Below the pieces are notes generated by a model. It saw only the letters and a program-made list of their open reading frames with translations, searched no databases and was not told where the DNA came from. Below are positions 1-11,400 of a DNA stretch of 64,000 nt, piece by piece (the first letter of the stretch is position 1; every line of letters starts with the position of its first letter). Made by a program: the position numbers and the translations under genes. Location: positions 1-64,000 of the forward strand of contig NBAY01000048.1 of assembly GCA_002794775.1 (NCBI GenBank), given 5' to 3'. This stretch comes from Porodaedalea pini. Lineage: Eukaryota > Basidiomycota > Agaricomycetes > Hymenochaetales > Hymenochaetaceae.

Positions 1-140
1 GTTCGGAAGCAAACGGAGCACTCGATTACAGCAATCAGTCGAAGCTTTGGTCAAATACATTCTATCTAGTGACGAGTGTAAAGCCTCCTATATAACTTAT
101 CCTCAAATCATCAAGTTGACGGCGCCGGCCGGCCGGTGCT

Positions 141-503
141 CTGCAGGTTTATGTTAACGGGAATGTGGCCAACAGCAGCTAGACCATCTGAGAACAAGAA
201 ACGTCAGCAGGTATACCTAGCGGTAGTAACAGAAAGAACATGGTTTACTGAAGCTGTTGTTCTCGTAGTGGATCGGCGCAACATTGCTGCAGAGAAAAGG
301 GAAAATAGCATCAGCTCTGCACTTTAATTAGTCCGGGTGCATGAGACAACGTACCCGGACTCGCTTCCGACACCAGTGACAGTGACAGGGCTACAATTAA
401 TGCCAATGCGTATACTGAAGTCCTCGACGATGAAGCCCAGCAGACTGACAAGCGGCGATATAACGTTTCCTGCAAGGAGCGCTGTGCACTTGGCAAAAAG
501 CAT
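141..503 (-). pseudogene. Decayed class I hydrophobin copy
   Basis: This is a relic paralogue of the intact hydrophobin at 3270-3793. It keeps the start (MLFAKCTALLAG), the ...LLGF-VEDFS-GINCSPVTVTGVGSES core around Cys4, and both intron positions. About 60 codons that would hold the rest of the signal peptide and Cys1-Cys3 are missing. In the second exon the paired CC of the family reads HY, and in the third the last Cys reads His. The stop codon seen in the intact copy (TAG) is CAG here, so the frame runs on. The TATA-like CTATAAGG about 95 bp upstream of the ATG is also shared with the intact gene, so the duplication included the promoter. With nearly all disulphide cysteines gone it cannot make a normal hydrophobin. 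Gene decay is inferred from comparison of the two copies. Confidence 0.75.
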
Positions 504-1882
504 CGTTAAAGTGTGAAGGATGCTTGGAAGGCTTAAGAGAAGAAAATGAGGTCTCAAGAGCTGAGTGACCAAGAAACACATCTAGACACCCAGCCTTATA
601 GCAAAGAAATAGTCCCGACAAGAAATCAGCCAGCCACCAGTCGCATGGCTCACTCAGTCACTGTGGAGGCGCTTGCCTATTGCATGGGTGCCCAATAATA
701 ACATTGACACTGATCCGACCACTGCGGCCATTGTTATAGAGGCCGATGCCGGCCAAGCATCATAAGCAAGCTATCCATCAAATGCAACATCAATGTCCCT
801 CATAAGGTCTGCGCCGGCTTCTCTGATTAGGAAGAAGATTGAGGCCGAGCTTTGTAAATCTTAGCTTGTCTACATCACTGGGACATACCGAAATGAAAGA
901 CATAGTGGCTGACAGATATGTAGGTAGCATCATCCTCCTCGACTTTGTTGTCCCGAATGGAAATTAGATCTAACTGGCAAGATTGATTTACGTGTTAGAT
1001 CGCACTCGAATCTAAGGAGCTTGCTGTACTGAGACAATCATCCCGGCAGGTCCGAGGTGAGCTCGGAGATTTAGGCCTTTGAGTGGAGGTTCGGCAACAG
1101 GAGCTACATTCTGACTCCATTGTCATAGTGCTTCATATCATGTGGCATACCATGTTGACTTTTTGCGCTCCCTGTTTCTTCGGCAGAGTAAGTGCCCATT
1201 TCGCGAATCGGAACGGTATCAGTCCAAGACTAGCAGAGACGATCTGCTCAATCTGGACTACGCTGTCTTTTTCCTTCCGGTGGTGGCCAGCAGTAACGCT
1301 CCACTGGAGACCTATTCGTCTGGTCCAGTCGTCAAAATCTGAAAAGAATGTACTATCGTTTAGCATTGCGGGCAAGGCAGCGGGCAACGTGAAGGACATG
1401 TACCAGTCTATCATCGGGACTGCCTGATGTGGGAGATTTCAGTAGCATGATCAACTGAATATGCTTCCTTCTCTTTCTTTTTTTGGCTTCTCGGAGTGGA
1501 CTCGTCTTCGTGACTTCGTCGTATGATTCAAACATTAATATTGACTGCTGTATCTTGGACGCAATCCAATTATCGGTTCGGCTCCTTCAGCCATACTCTC
1601 ATTTATGGTCATGCGCACTAAGTTTTCAAAGTGAGCTCAGCTTGTTTTTTATGGTGTTCTCGTCTCACACTGTCCGATTTTTTTATTCAGATCCAGTCAG
1701 CGTGATGGTGTACGCGTGACGCGACGCGATTTTTAGTGTCACGCGGTGCAGAGGCACCGGGCCGCATATGCAGCCGGAATGTCTCGGATAACTGGATAAC
1801 GATTTTGCTTATATTCGCACTCATGGCCCACGGCAAGGCTGACATCCTCTGCCTCGTTTCAATACACTTGTCTCCTACGATC
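504..1882. other. Intergenic, no supported gene
   Basis: Only short overlapping ORFs of 60-114 codons without recognisable motifs occur here. The first 100 bp or so carry the promoter of the decayed hydrophobin (TATA-like box near 597, minus strand). Confidence 0.5.
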
Positions 1883-2678
1883 ATGTCAAGCTCTCACTCC
1901 AAAGCAAAGAGGCAACCGACTGTCAAACCTAGAGGCCTTTCTTCAAAGCTCATAAATGCGCTTTCGCCCTCAGGCAACTTGTATGGCATCTTATGGCCGA
2001 TAATCATCGAGCAGGCGACGAAAGCGGAGCGCAGGAGATGCCTGCGCCAAGTCAACATCTTTTTTGCGTGCGAATGCCGTCGCATACTGTCTGATATTGC
2101 AAAAGACGTACGTTTCTTTCTCTGTGCACCTGGGTTATGAGGGTGACATTGAGCTTGAATTGTGGTGTAAAACTCATACCTCCTAATTGTAGCATTATCT
2201 CAACAAAATCTCGGGGCATCTTCCGGAGTCACTGAAGCTCGATCTACCGAGTGATGGTGAATATTGGGCATCGTTTAGCGCATCATCGTAAGTTTCGCGA
2301 TGCATTTTTTCCTTCTGGATTTCCTACTTATATGGCGCCTAATCTATCATTAATAGTATATATTTCGAATCGATCAAAGATTTCTACTCGTTATGTGCCA
2401 TGGCCCAATTTTTCTCTCGACAGGAAGCCATCCCATACGATCTTTATCAATCCGACGACAACTCCGACGACGCTTCCGAGTCACAAAAGCAATGGATTTT
2501 CGTCTCAGACTCCCGGGACCTATTCTTCGAGAGTAGCGAAGGCAACCCTCGTTTGAGGAAGAGTGATTCTACGGATCCGCAATACGAAATCGGCGGACGT
2601 AGTCGAAGAAATGTTCGAGTATGTGGTCGCGCCAACACACAATATCTGCTCTTCGCGCTTGAAATGGGGAACACATGA
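1883..2678 (+). CDS. Uncharacterised 213-aa protein, three exons
   Basis: I join exons 1883-2107, 2193-2287 and 2357-2678. The introns (85 and 69 nt) have GTACGT...TAG and GTAAGT...TAG ends, and the joined frame is open to a TGA at 2676. The predicted protein starts with a basic stretch (SSSHSKAKRQPTVKPRG), then a mixed helical region (LSSKLINALSPSG...KAERRRCLRQVNIFFACECRRILSDIAKD). A C-terminal half with an acidic patch (SDDNSDDASES) follows, then an RRNVRVCGRANTQYLLFALE-type segment. I recognise no domain, signal peptide or membrane segment. Splice consensus and frame closure across both introns argue for a real gene, but it could be a fragment of a larger decayed one. It sits between the two hydrophobin copies. 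Confidence 0.5.
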
Positions 2679-3269
2679 TTTCATGGTGTACGCATAAACG
2701 GGATGCCTGTGGTGTTTGGGTACAGTGATACGTGTATATGATTGTGTATGTGATCCGTATTCTAGTTACAGTCATTAAATTTACCGAAAATAATACGAAG
2801 GTGTTGTGGGAGATGACTTCGATATCGGAGATAATTCGAAGAGGGTGAAAGAAACCAATGGTTATGAATACAAAACAGATATGATGATCCACAATATAAC
2901 CAGCTGGGATGCTGCATGTTAGTATCACTCGCGTTTCTTTCTCTTTGTCTCTAAAGAATCTCAAACACTGGTCAGTGCTCAATTTAGAGGCTTGCTTGCA
3001 TGCCAAAGCAAGAAGGCCACATTCGCTTCCTCAGACTGGCCATGGATCTGTCGTTAACCTCTTAGCATCAAAACGTATATCAATCATATCAAGCAAAGCA
3101 TAGCACATGGTTAACATTGCACCAATCCTAACTATTATTATCAAGAGTCAAACAAATCCCAAGTCAAATATAACCTCAGCAGCGACAAGCCATTCCCTCT
3201 TCGTCAAAGAGTACAATGCCTCCCGTCCTTTGGACCTCAGTTGAGTTGGCCGCTGGTGCAACTCGGGCC
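2679..3269. other. Intergenic between convergent genes
   Basis: This lies between the unknown gene (plus) and the hydrophobin (minus) and holds both 3' untranslated regions. No supported gene was seen. Confidence 0.5.
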
Positions 3270-3793
3270 CTACAGGTTAATGTTGACCGGAACGCAGCCA
3301 ATTGCAACCAAGCCGTCTGAGAAAAGCAAACGAGGTCAGAATACGTATCTCACAGATCAAGAAGAAGGGAAATGGGTTTACTGAAGCTGTTGTTCTCGCA
3401 GCAGACCGGAGCAGCCTCGCTAAAGAAGAGAAAACTCTAATCAGCCTTCGCCTAAATAAATCTGGAGCGCAATAAGCTAACATACCAAGAGCTGCTTCCA
3501 GTACCAATGACAGTGATGGGGGTGCAGGTAATGCCGACGAGCACGTCGAGGTCCTGAACGACGATGCCTAGCAGACCGAGGAGCGAAGAGGCGGCGGGGC
3601 TTCCCGCAGTCTCGGTAGAGTCGCAGCACTGGATGGGGCCTGTGTTGCACTGGCTCGCGGGCTCAGTCGCCGTGGCCGTCGAGGTAACCGTGACCGTAGT
3701 CGTGGGCGCAACCTTCGTCGTGGACGTAGCCCAAGGCGTGGCGACCGCAAGAAGGGGAAGCGCGAGGAGCGAAGTGTATTTAACGAAAAGCAT
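3270..3793 (-). CDS. Class I hydrophobin
   Basis: This is a small secreted amphipathic protein that self-assembles into rodlet layers on hyphae and spores. Exons are 3793-3486, 3419-3382 and 3316-3270, giving 130 aa. Residues 1-18 form a signal peptide (MLFVKYTSLLALPLLAVA), followed by a Thr/Val-rich spacer. The eight-cysteine pattern is complete: C-X6-CC near residue 50, a single C before TPITVIGTGSSS, C-X12-C, C-X5-CC, and a last C after X12 before VPVNINL and the stop. Spacing fits class I. Intron 1 lies at the codon of Cys5 and intron 2 just after the CCENNSF motif; both have GTATGT or GTAAAC starts and CAG/TAG ends. A damaged paralogue lies 2.8 kb away. The family call is firm; the physiological role of this member is unknown. 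Confidence 0.95.
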
Positions 3794-3887
3794 TGTTGAA
3801 GAGCAATGAGGTTTGAGAGGTCTGGGAGAAGAGATGTGTAGTCGAAAACTCGGGAGCTGAGTGACTGAGGAAGAAAGGCGTCGAGAA

Positions 3888-3905
3888 GCTCACACTTTAT
3901 AGCAC
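3888..3905 (-). promoter_or_regulatory. TATA box of the hydrophobin gene
   Basis: A CTATAAAG motif lies on the minus strand about 100 bp upstream of the hydrophobin ATG, followed by a pyrimidine-rich stretch typical of strongly transcribed fungal genes. The decayed copy has a related CTATAAGG at the same distance. Confidence 0.55.
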
Positions 3906-5446
3906 AGAGGAAGGTCCGTGCACGGTTCAGAAACACCATATAGACGCTGGGCTTCGCTCCTTTGAGCACTGTCTATGTTCCTTCCAGAGTACATTATGGA
4001 GCTATTGCAAAAGCGGATGGCATTGACAGGTTTCGACGTCATTTTCTCTGCCACATTGCATATCCAGGACGGAAAGTAGACAACAAGACATCCAGTAAAA
4101 GAATGATACAGTCTTGATGGCTTCCTGAAGCAATCTGATGGCAATGTCAGCGCGACATCGGTAGGAATCCAATTCACTACTTACGCTTCGGATCCGTTCG
4201 CTAAAAACCGAGCCGGCAAGTCGGAAATAGTATGCCGTAAAGATTGGGGCGGAAGGTACAAAATGCCAAAATGCTTGAATTGCAACTTGAAGTAATCGAT
4301 CACGTTGGCATTAGCAGTGACCGGAGCTCTGGACCGCCGGTTGAAGTGTGTAAAAGCTTTATTGTTAGTTCAGACAGAAGGCGTTGATCATGACAAATAT
4401 TATTACTTAGAGTGAAACCTCTGATATGATGGTGCGCCTGCTCTGGCTGCTCATTGGACTGCGACTTGATCTGTCTTCAGCCCGCCTGCAGGGAGGGCGA
4501 GTATTGAGGATAACAGCAGTCGACGAACCGCAAGATGGCCGTCAATGACGTAGGTGCGGCCTTGCTCTACTCTCATCATTGAGACGGAGATGAGCTGTCA
4601 AAGTCCCTCAATTCTCAACTCCAAGGGGTGAGAACCCGCCTGTTGAAAGCGAAGACCGCGCACACAAAAGAATAGGGCGAAAGCCGGATGTAGAAGTAAA
4701 ACATGATCCATGAAGTCAGTCGCAGTCATCGGAGACAACATGATCAATTTTCAAAGATCGTACCTCGCAAAATCAGAAAAACAAACAACAGAATGTTCAA
4801 ACTGCCAGAGGCACAGTCCAGGCGGCTGTACTTGGAGCAGTTTTGCTAATTCAGAAAGAGAGCTGCAGTGTTGGCGAGAATTCCAGACAATCGTGAGCTT
4901 TTGAGCTGCATGGCGGCATTGAGCAAGACTGGTCCCCGAACTCCTGCAGCGCAGATGTCTCGAAGTCTTCTTGTAAGCATGTACAGTCTCCGCTGGCAGT
5001 GCATTCAGGCACATGAGACTAGATCAAGCCGAAGACATGTCGCTGATTGACAATCCTTCATGATCATGAGTGATCAGCACTACATGTAGTCGCCGCGGAG
5101 GAACCTGAAAGGGTCTTCAAACAGAACGTATGCAGAGAAACCATTTAAATGGGTTTTCAAGTTTGGGCGACGAGATCCAGGAAAGCTCTTTCTCGAAAGC
5201 AGGTCTGTCCTTCAGTCACGACGATGTTTCTAAATGTACGAACATTGTGAAATGGGAGACAACAACGAAGCTACTAGTACTACATACAGTATCCGACTTG
5301 ACATCACAAAATTTTGCCTCAGCTGATTTGCGCTTTCAGTGATCGTAAGGGTACGGAAGGATCGGCAGGGACGATATTCGGTCATATGCCGATATAAGGC
5401 GTAAGAAGACTTCGTGTCGACTAAATGTAGATATAAGGGGTAACAT
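3906..5446. other. Gene-free stretch left of the palindrome
   Basis: Only short ORFs without motifs or splice-supported continuity occur here. Nothing else was seen. Confidence 0.5.
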
Positions 5447-6299
5447 TACAGCCTTTTTCATAAGTCCTGCGACACGTGCATGTCACGTGAAGTGAGCCGC
5501 GTCAGAGCCAAAGTGTCGAAAAATTAGAATGAATGCCTATTTTCTCTGTGAATTCTGCACAGAACCTGCTCATTAAGTACTCAAAAAAAAGGCACGGTTC
5601 TCAGGAGAAGAAATATGTAAAATAGGGAGCAATAAATTGACTGTGTAGGTGGGTGGAGATCAAACAAGTGCAGCTGGTCTGTTCTCTCACCCATTTCCAC
5701 TGAGATTCAAAAATTATGGCTCCCCTACATCTACCTATAAAATTCTTTCCTGTGTCTGTAAATTAAGTATATGACTATATCAACATCTCCTGCAAGTTTG
5801 AAGCCAATCCATTCAGTATTCATGGTGCAGCAGCAAGATTTGTGTTCTACTCTGCAAGACCTGTTGTGAGAAAAGGAGGGTGGAAAGAGCTTGAAGTGCA
5901 ACACAAATCTTGCTGCTGCACCATGAATACTGAATGGATTGGCTTCAAACTTGCAGGAGATGTTGATATAGTCATATACTTAATTTACAGACACAGGAAA
6001 GAATTTTATAGGTAGATGTAGGGGAGCCATAATTTTTGAATCTCAGTGGAAATGGGTGAGAGAACAGACCAGCTGCACTTGTTTGATCTCCACCCACCTA
6101 CACAGTCAATTTATTGCTCCCTATTTTACATATTTCTTCTCCTGAGAACCGTGCCTTTTTTTTGAGTACTTAGTGAGCAGGTTCTGTGCAGAATTCACAG
6201 AGAAAATAGGCATTCATTCTAATTTTTCGACACTTTGGCTCTGACGCGGCTCACTTCACGTGACATGCACGTGTCGCAGGACTTATGAAAAAGGCTGTA
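5447..6299. repeat. Foldback element: 400-bp inverted repeats, 53-bp spacer
   Basis: The left arm (5447-5846) and right arm (5900-6299) are reverse complements over 400 bp. I found one mismatch (5573 against 6173) and no gaps. The 53-bp spacer is 5847-5899. The outermost bases read TACAGCC...GGCTGTA, so the element can be read as CAGCC...GGCTG flanked by TA, as expected for a Tc1/mariner-type TA target duplication. There is no coding capacity. An RNA read across it would fold into a hairpin of about 400 bp. A non-autonomous foldback transposon is the likeliest identity; a local inverted duplication or an assembly artefact is the alternative. Confidence 0.85.
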
Positions 6300-6610
6300 G
6301 TTTTGGTAATATTATAAGTTTACATAATGTTTCTGCATGAATATATGGGTCGCGTAAGTCTTAGTACCGGATTGTAAGGTTGAGAGACAGTTGTGTATGT
6401 ATGTATGAGAGCATGATCTACAGAGAAGCCTTGCATTGTCATTAAAAGCAAATAATAATAATTACAAACATCCTATATCCTTCCGCTAGACTTTGGTGGT
6501 GATATACATTGCTTTCGAGCACAAGTGAGAATTAAGTAGTTGTTAGTAGGAAATAAAAGCGCATTCCAAATCATAAGACATTCTACCCTGGGCCTGATAT
6601 ATCAATGTTA

Positions 6611-9130
6611 CTACAGCAGCGAGACAGGAACATTGCAGTGCATAGAAGGAATACAGTTGAAATAACGAACAAATGTATCGGCATAGAATCCAACCAAAGC
6701 TTTGAAATCGTTCGAGCCGACGCTTGCGGGAAAACCAGGCCAAACCTTCAGAACAAGGAAGAGAGCCTCGAGGGAGCCGTCGTCCAATTGCTCTCCCCAA
6801 TACTCCCTGATCGGCTTCGAAATGTCAGGAATGACAGTCGTCGACCCATCTTCGGTTCCCAGATACACGCGGCTCAATAGACCGTTTCGTTGACGGTGCT
6901 CATCGGCCGTCATGCATTCACGCAGCAGGATGAGCTGATCGAGCACATACAGCTCATACCGGAACAAAAGCTTGGAAAGCTCCCACTGTACTTCCATTCG
7001 GAGGACCTTGTCGCAGACTATGCAATCAGCCGAGACGGATTTAGTGCGCCATACTTGCGCTTTAGTCCGATCGAAGGGCTCCAAGTGGCGCTCGACGCCA
7101 AACACCACCTTAATGGTCGCATTGTCGGATACTCATTGTCGTTTCGCAGGAGGTAAATCGCTCGCGTCCGGCATATCACGAACATGTGAAGAGGCAGGCA
7201 GTCTGGAAGAGCTAGCATCTAACATGGAGGGCATCCTATTGTAGATACGCTCCACAAATGGATCAGCGGTGTTCGGTGGGAGTGGCGTGGACTTCATGTA
7301 GTCGCCATGTATGATAGTCTTCCAGTCTCGCAACCTGCACCATATTGACCTGTCGAAGATACCGCCTTTGAGGAGCATGTCAATTAACGTGGGCCTAATA
7401 TGAATGTAGTTGAGATACAGATCTGCCGTTTTATCCGTATTGGCGTGAATCAGCATGAAAGGCGGAGGGAGTGGGTAGAGTGCAGCATGAGTCTTGTTCT
7501 GGGCAATGGTACCGAGCTTCGTCAGAGTACGTGACACGTCGTTATGGTACGAAGGCAGGTCTGGCCGTCCGTCAACTCTGTTCGGTACATGAAGAATGCA
7601 AGCGTAGTTGATGTAAGGCTCGCAATGTGCCTTCTGCTTTACCTCGATCTGCGCCCTTCGCTTTCCGGCCCTCTTCTTCTTCTTTGAAGATACGTTGGAC
7701 ACTGCATCACCGGAAGGAGCTGAAGATGAGGATGTTGACGGAGGCGTGTATTTAGTAGAAGACGACGAAGGCGGGGGACGTTTGAAAGCAGGAGCTCCAG
7801 GCTGATGGATCTGAAAGTCGTACATTTGTTCGAGGAGCTCACTGATATCGTCTTGCACCATAAACTGACTCTTAGAGATATCACGCAAGTGCGTGTCGAG
7901 TTTGAAGCTAAAGCTGTCATGAAGAGGCCGTCCGCTAATTTGAAATAAGTCCTTTTCGACATAGTTCAACCACGGAACACAATCCTGGACGGCATATATC
8001 TTTCCTTGTAGTTGCTCATGCCGACAAATGAACCACACAGGTATGCCGATCCGATACAGGTGGTTAACAACGGTGGGATCGGTAGTGAACGCGCCGCGAA
8101 CAGGCAGGACCTCTGTTTGATAGCTTTCCTTTGACTTGATGTGGGGCAGCACGACATCGAGGTACGTATACAGCCCATGCAGTTTGAGAATGGAGCGCTG
8201 AATGTCACGTACAGTGAATAAGGTCACACGCCAGCTACTTTTCAGGAGGTGAAGGCGCTCGACACCGAATTGACCCGCTTCAAAGCATCGCCTGTATGCC
8301 TTGTCCATTCCATCATCGGACCCTTCTTCCCTGCGCATCGAACCACTAGTTTGCGTCTTCGCCGCTATCAAAAGGAGCGCGGTTTCCAAATTATCGATTA
8401 GCTCTTTACACAGCTGTCCGACTTGCATCTGCGGTTTGTTGTCGTGCCAGCCTTCCTTGCAACCATTTTTGTCGAGTTCTAAGACATTTGTGAAGTCTTC
8501 CTCCTTGGGATCGTACAAAGGAATGTCGGCGACAAGAGAACAAAGGCGTACAAAGCTACCTGTGGTGATCTTCATGTCGAACGGGATGCAAGCATGATGG
8601 ATTGATGTTTTCGAGAAGAATTGAGGCCATCGAGAGTACTCATGTCCTCCCCAAAAGCCATTGACGTGTTTGAGGATGCCGTACTTCTCGTCCATTATCG
8701 GGTATTGCGGTACCCAGTTTGCATTCAGACTCGAGATGACGTTCTTCTTGTACTGCATGTCCGCCAAAACACGAGCATCTAGCGCTCGTACAGGGTAGAC
8801 ACTCTCATCTGCAATCGAGTAGTTTATTGCGCCTTACAAGAGAATCAGCGGTTGTTTTAACATACCAAGTTCATGCGTCTTCTTCAGAGTCAGGGTATTC
8901 TCAGTCCGAACCTCATGTGCATTGCGTGAGCTGTTCTGTTCATCCCGTGAGTGTCGTCCTTTGCCCCCCGAACCATGGCCATTGCCCCACGAGCCATTAT
9001 CTTCCGAGTTGCCCCACGAGCCAAGTTCTTTGCCCCACGAGCCATTATCTTCCGAGTTGCCCCACGAGCCAAGCTCTTCGCCCCACGAGCCATTTGCACC
9101 ATCCCAAGAGTAATCACGACCACTTGACAT
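6611..9130 (-). pseudogene. Large uncharacterised protein gene with in-frame TGA
   Basis: Exon 1 (9130-8866) and exon 2 (8808 onward) join across a 57-nt GTATGT...CAG intron and encode 646 aa up to a TGA at 7135-7133. The same frame then stays open for another 173 codons to 6611. The N-terminus is a low-complexity SWG-rich region built on a 48-bp/16-aa repeat (GSWGNSEDNGSWGKEL). The body opens with a conserved-looking block near residue 120 (GFWGGHEYSRWPQFF, then FSKTSIHHACIPFD). A Ser/Pro-rich linker and a Lys-rich KKKKRAGKRRAQ segment, possibly a nuclear localisation signal, follow. I recognise no enzyme family. The even quality of the frame on both sides of the TGA suggests one longer ancestral protein of about 820 aa, now truncated by a nonsense mutation. 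A genuine 646-aa protein ending at this TGA cannot be excluded. Confidence 0.6.
8995..9090. repeat. 48-bp tandem repeat in exon 1 of the SWG protein gene
   Basis: Two copies plus flanking partial units of a 48-bp repeat (for example CATTATCTTCCGAG at 8995 and again at 9043) lie in frame and encode the 16-residue SWG repeat. Confidence 0.85.
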
Positions 9131-10780
9131 CTGGAGATTAATCAGCTGCAAGCTACGTGGATGACGAAATATTGAGATTTGAGGGACTCCAAAAACAAAC
9201 CTTGACGTTATCAGACGTAGGATGATTCTGTATTTCAAAACATTTGAGCGTTCAGTGCACTCAAACAAGCAACTTTCTACAACACATACCTTGCTATTTC
9301 AATTTGCCTATCCGGGACTAATCCTTGAAGTCCTGGTGCCTGGAGACGACGACCTTGAGCTCAGCGAATACGAATTGTAGCCGCTGAGATAGTACACAAG
9401 ACGGTTTGCTACTGCAGACCGTCGATGGTATTCCCACGAGTATGCACTAGGCTGACTCTTAGGGACTTTGTGAGGACGGGTTGGATTCCTTAACCGGTGT
9501 TGTTTGGATGAGTGAGTCGATGGTGGGGGCAAGTCAAAGAGAGGCCGCAGCGGCGATGATCGACATCAAGTCGGACGCGGGCCGAGTCATCACGTGCGGG
9601 CCTTGTTGCTTCTCTACTAAGGATCAGCCTGGCCGCCCCACGCTCTCACACCCATGTCTCCCTCCCCCTATATCGTCCTGTGCAGCTCTGGCCCATCGAG
9701 CGTCCTCAATCCCAATTCTGTCTAGGATGAAGGCGATACTCAAAGTCTAGCTCTCGTATAACAGGTGCGATCGCGCTTTTCTTTCGAATCAAGTCTCACA
9801 GCATTCCGAGTCTCGTGTACAGGCATCGATCGACTCCGTCCATATCCTCCCTCCTTCCCCTTGTCATTTGACAAGTGCTTTAGGCTTATGGTAATTACCA
9901 TCATAGCCAGCCCTGCCACCGTCGCCAGCCTAGTGCAAGTGATAGGCGGGGTGAAGCATGCAGCATCGCTAACAAATGTTAGTGGTGTTGTCTTTTGAAA
10001 GGGCGCAAGTCTCCATGGCTTGGGTTACGCTTTCGACGTTCGACGTCAGGCTTCAAGGGTTCATTATTGCCTTGAGGATACCCATGATCGTTGAAAATGC
10101 GTGCATCCCATTCATCGTTCTTCGTCTTTCTTTGCATTCGATCCATATATCTTGTTGCCTGGAACAGGCGACTGCGACAGACGCCCCATCCAGACGTGCG
10201 CTGTTTCAAACATTATACATCCTTCCAATCTGTCTTACTGACGTGCTCACAGTCTGTTGCACGGTATCATGATCGAGAATGACTCAGAGGATCTTGGTAA
10301 CCTCTCTCGCTAGAAGGATGTTGATGGCGTGCTTCGATCCGACTTTTCTTTTCACGAAACATGCCCTCGAATTTACTGCCACCTGTTGGCTGTATGGAGC
10401 TCCGTAGCTTCGGAAGTGTTACCAGAGCTGTGTCTCTTGCGTATCGGACGACGGCGCCAAGAGCAATAGCGTGCGTGCAACACCTCGGAAACATTGTTGG
10501 CTGGAAGTAGCCGATCTGTGCATTTGAAGGAAGGGCCGGCAGGGATCTCGATGAATACGGACTGCATGCGTGTTTATATACTACTATCAAAGTTTGAGAT
10601 GTATCGGCAGCATAATCAGAAAGAGTGATCGGCCCGTCATATTTTACGGGCATAGTCTACATTCTTCTCCCCCCTTGGTCTCTCCACGATAACGTCCCGC
10701 AAGGGAGCTCCGGCCTGTCCGTCTTATACCTTCCTGTATTTCTCCCTCCCTTCCCTCTCCTTGTCGTACAATTGTCCAAA
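9131..10780. other. Intergenic, presumably holds the left end of the Plavaka element
   Basis: There is no supported gene. ORFs near 9481-9750, 9765-10272 and 10267-10653 (minus) lack motifs. The 5' end of the Plavaka transposon must lie in or left of this stretch, but I could not place its terminal repeat. Confidence 0.4.
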
Positions 10781-10958
10781 ATGTGGAGGTTTGAATGCAG
10801 AGGACCTGGCTGCAGGCGATCGTTTACTTCAGTGAACGGGGCCAGACGACATCAAAAAACCTGTTCCTATGTTACGGAGCACGTGATGCGGGTGTGGGAT
10901 AAGGCCTTGAATGGCCAGAGGGAAGCAAGAAACTCAAGGGCTTCCCATTCATGAGTAG

Positions 10959-10963
10959 AACAG
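10959..10963. repeat. Target-site duplication AACAG, left copy
   Basis: AACAG immediately precedes the 5' LTR and is repeated at 17901-17905 directly after the 3' LTR, as expected for integrase-mediated insertion. Confidence 0.9.
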
Positions 10964-11387
10964 TGTCATGGACGCTTTTTAAATTATCTTATCTTATCAT
11001 ATCTTATCCATCCATCACTAATCACGCTTATTCCTGCTTACTCATTATTCATTACGCTCCTTCTCGCACTATCCTTACTCGCTGACCGATCCTATGATTT
11101 CATTATTCTATGAAGTTCCACGACGTTCTATCATCTATCCTTATGTAGTAGTTAATTCCCTGGTCCGTGCGCAGCCGCTGAAGGGTATATAAGTAGGTAG
11201 TCCTCCTGTATTTATCCCCTAGTTTCGACCTGGTCAATTCTACCTGGCTACGTCCAGAAGCTACTCCTTATCTCCGTGCTGTGTCAGTTCCCCCTGGCTC
11301 ACTGCTCTCTCTCTTGTCTCCCTCCTCCTCTGACTGAGTTCCGCGCGACCCGGCTACCATTTGCGTACCCGTAGTCCGTCGCTGACA
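10964..11387 (+). repeat. 5' LTR of chromovirus
   Basis: This 424-bp LTR begins TG and ends CA. A TATATAA box at 11186-11192 lies 35 bp before the sequence AGTTTCGACCT (11221-11231), the predicted start of the transcript and of the R region. Confidence 0.95.
11186..11192 (+). promoter_or_regulatory. TATA box of the chromovirus LTR promoter
   Basis: TATATAA is placed 35 bp (start to start) upstream of the 11-nt self-primer sequence, which agrees with a transcription start at about 11221. Confidence 0.7.
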
Positions 11388-11389
11388 CA

Positions 11390-11400
11390 AGGTCGAAACT
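11390..11400 (+). promoter_or_regulatory. Predicted self-priming primer-binding site
   Basis: AGGTCGAAACT starts two bases after the 5' LTR. It is the exact reverse complement of AGTTTCGACCT at 11221-11231, the predicted first 11 nt of the mRNA. It does not look like the complement of a tRNA 3' end. Tf1 and relatives prime reverse transcription with the folded 5' end of their own mRNA through an 11-nt match, so this element probably does the same. Confidence 0.8.

Noticed and set aside
7133..7135. Selenocysteine or recoded UGA
   Set aside because: True genes in the window also use TGA as a stop, and fungi such as this lack selenocysteine machinery as far as is known; point mutation is simpler.
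10267..10653. Possible small minus-strand gene
   Set aside because: Some splice-like signals occur (FIEIPAGPSFKCTDRLLPANNV segment), but no consistent gene model, motif or homologue could be recognised.
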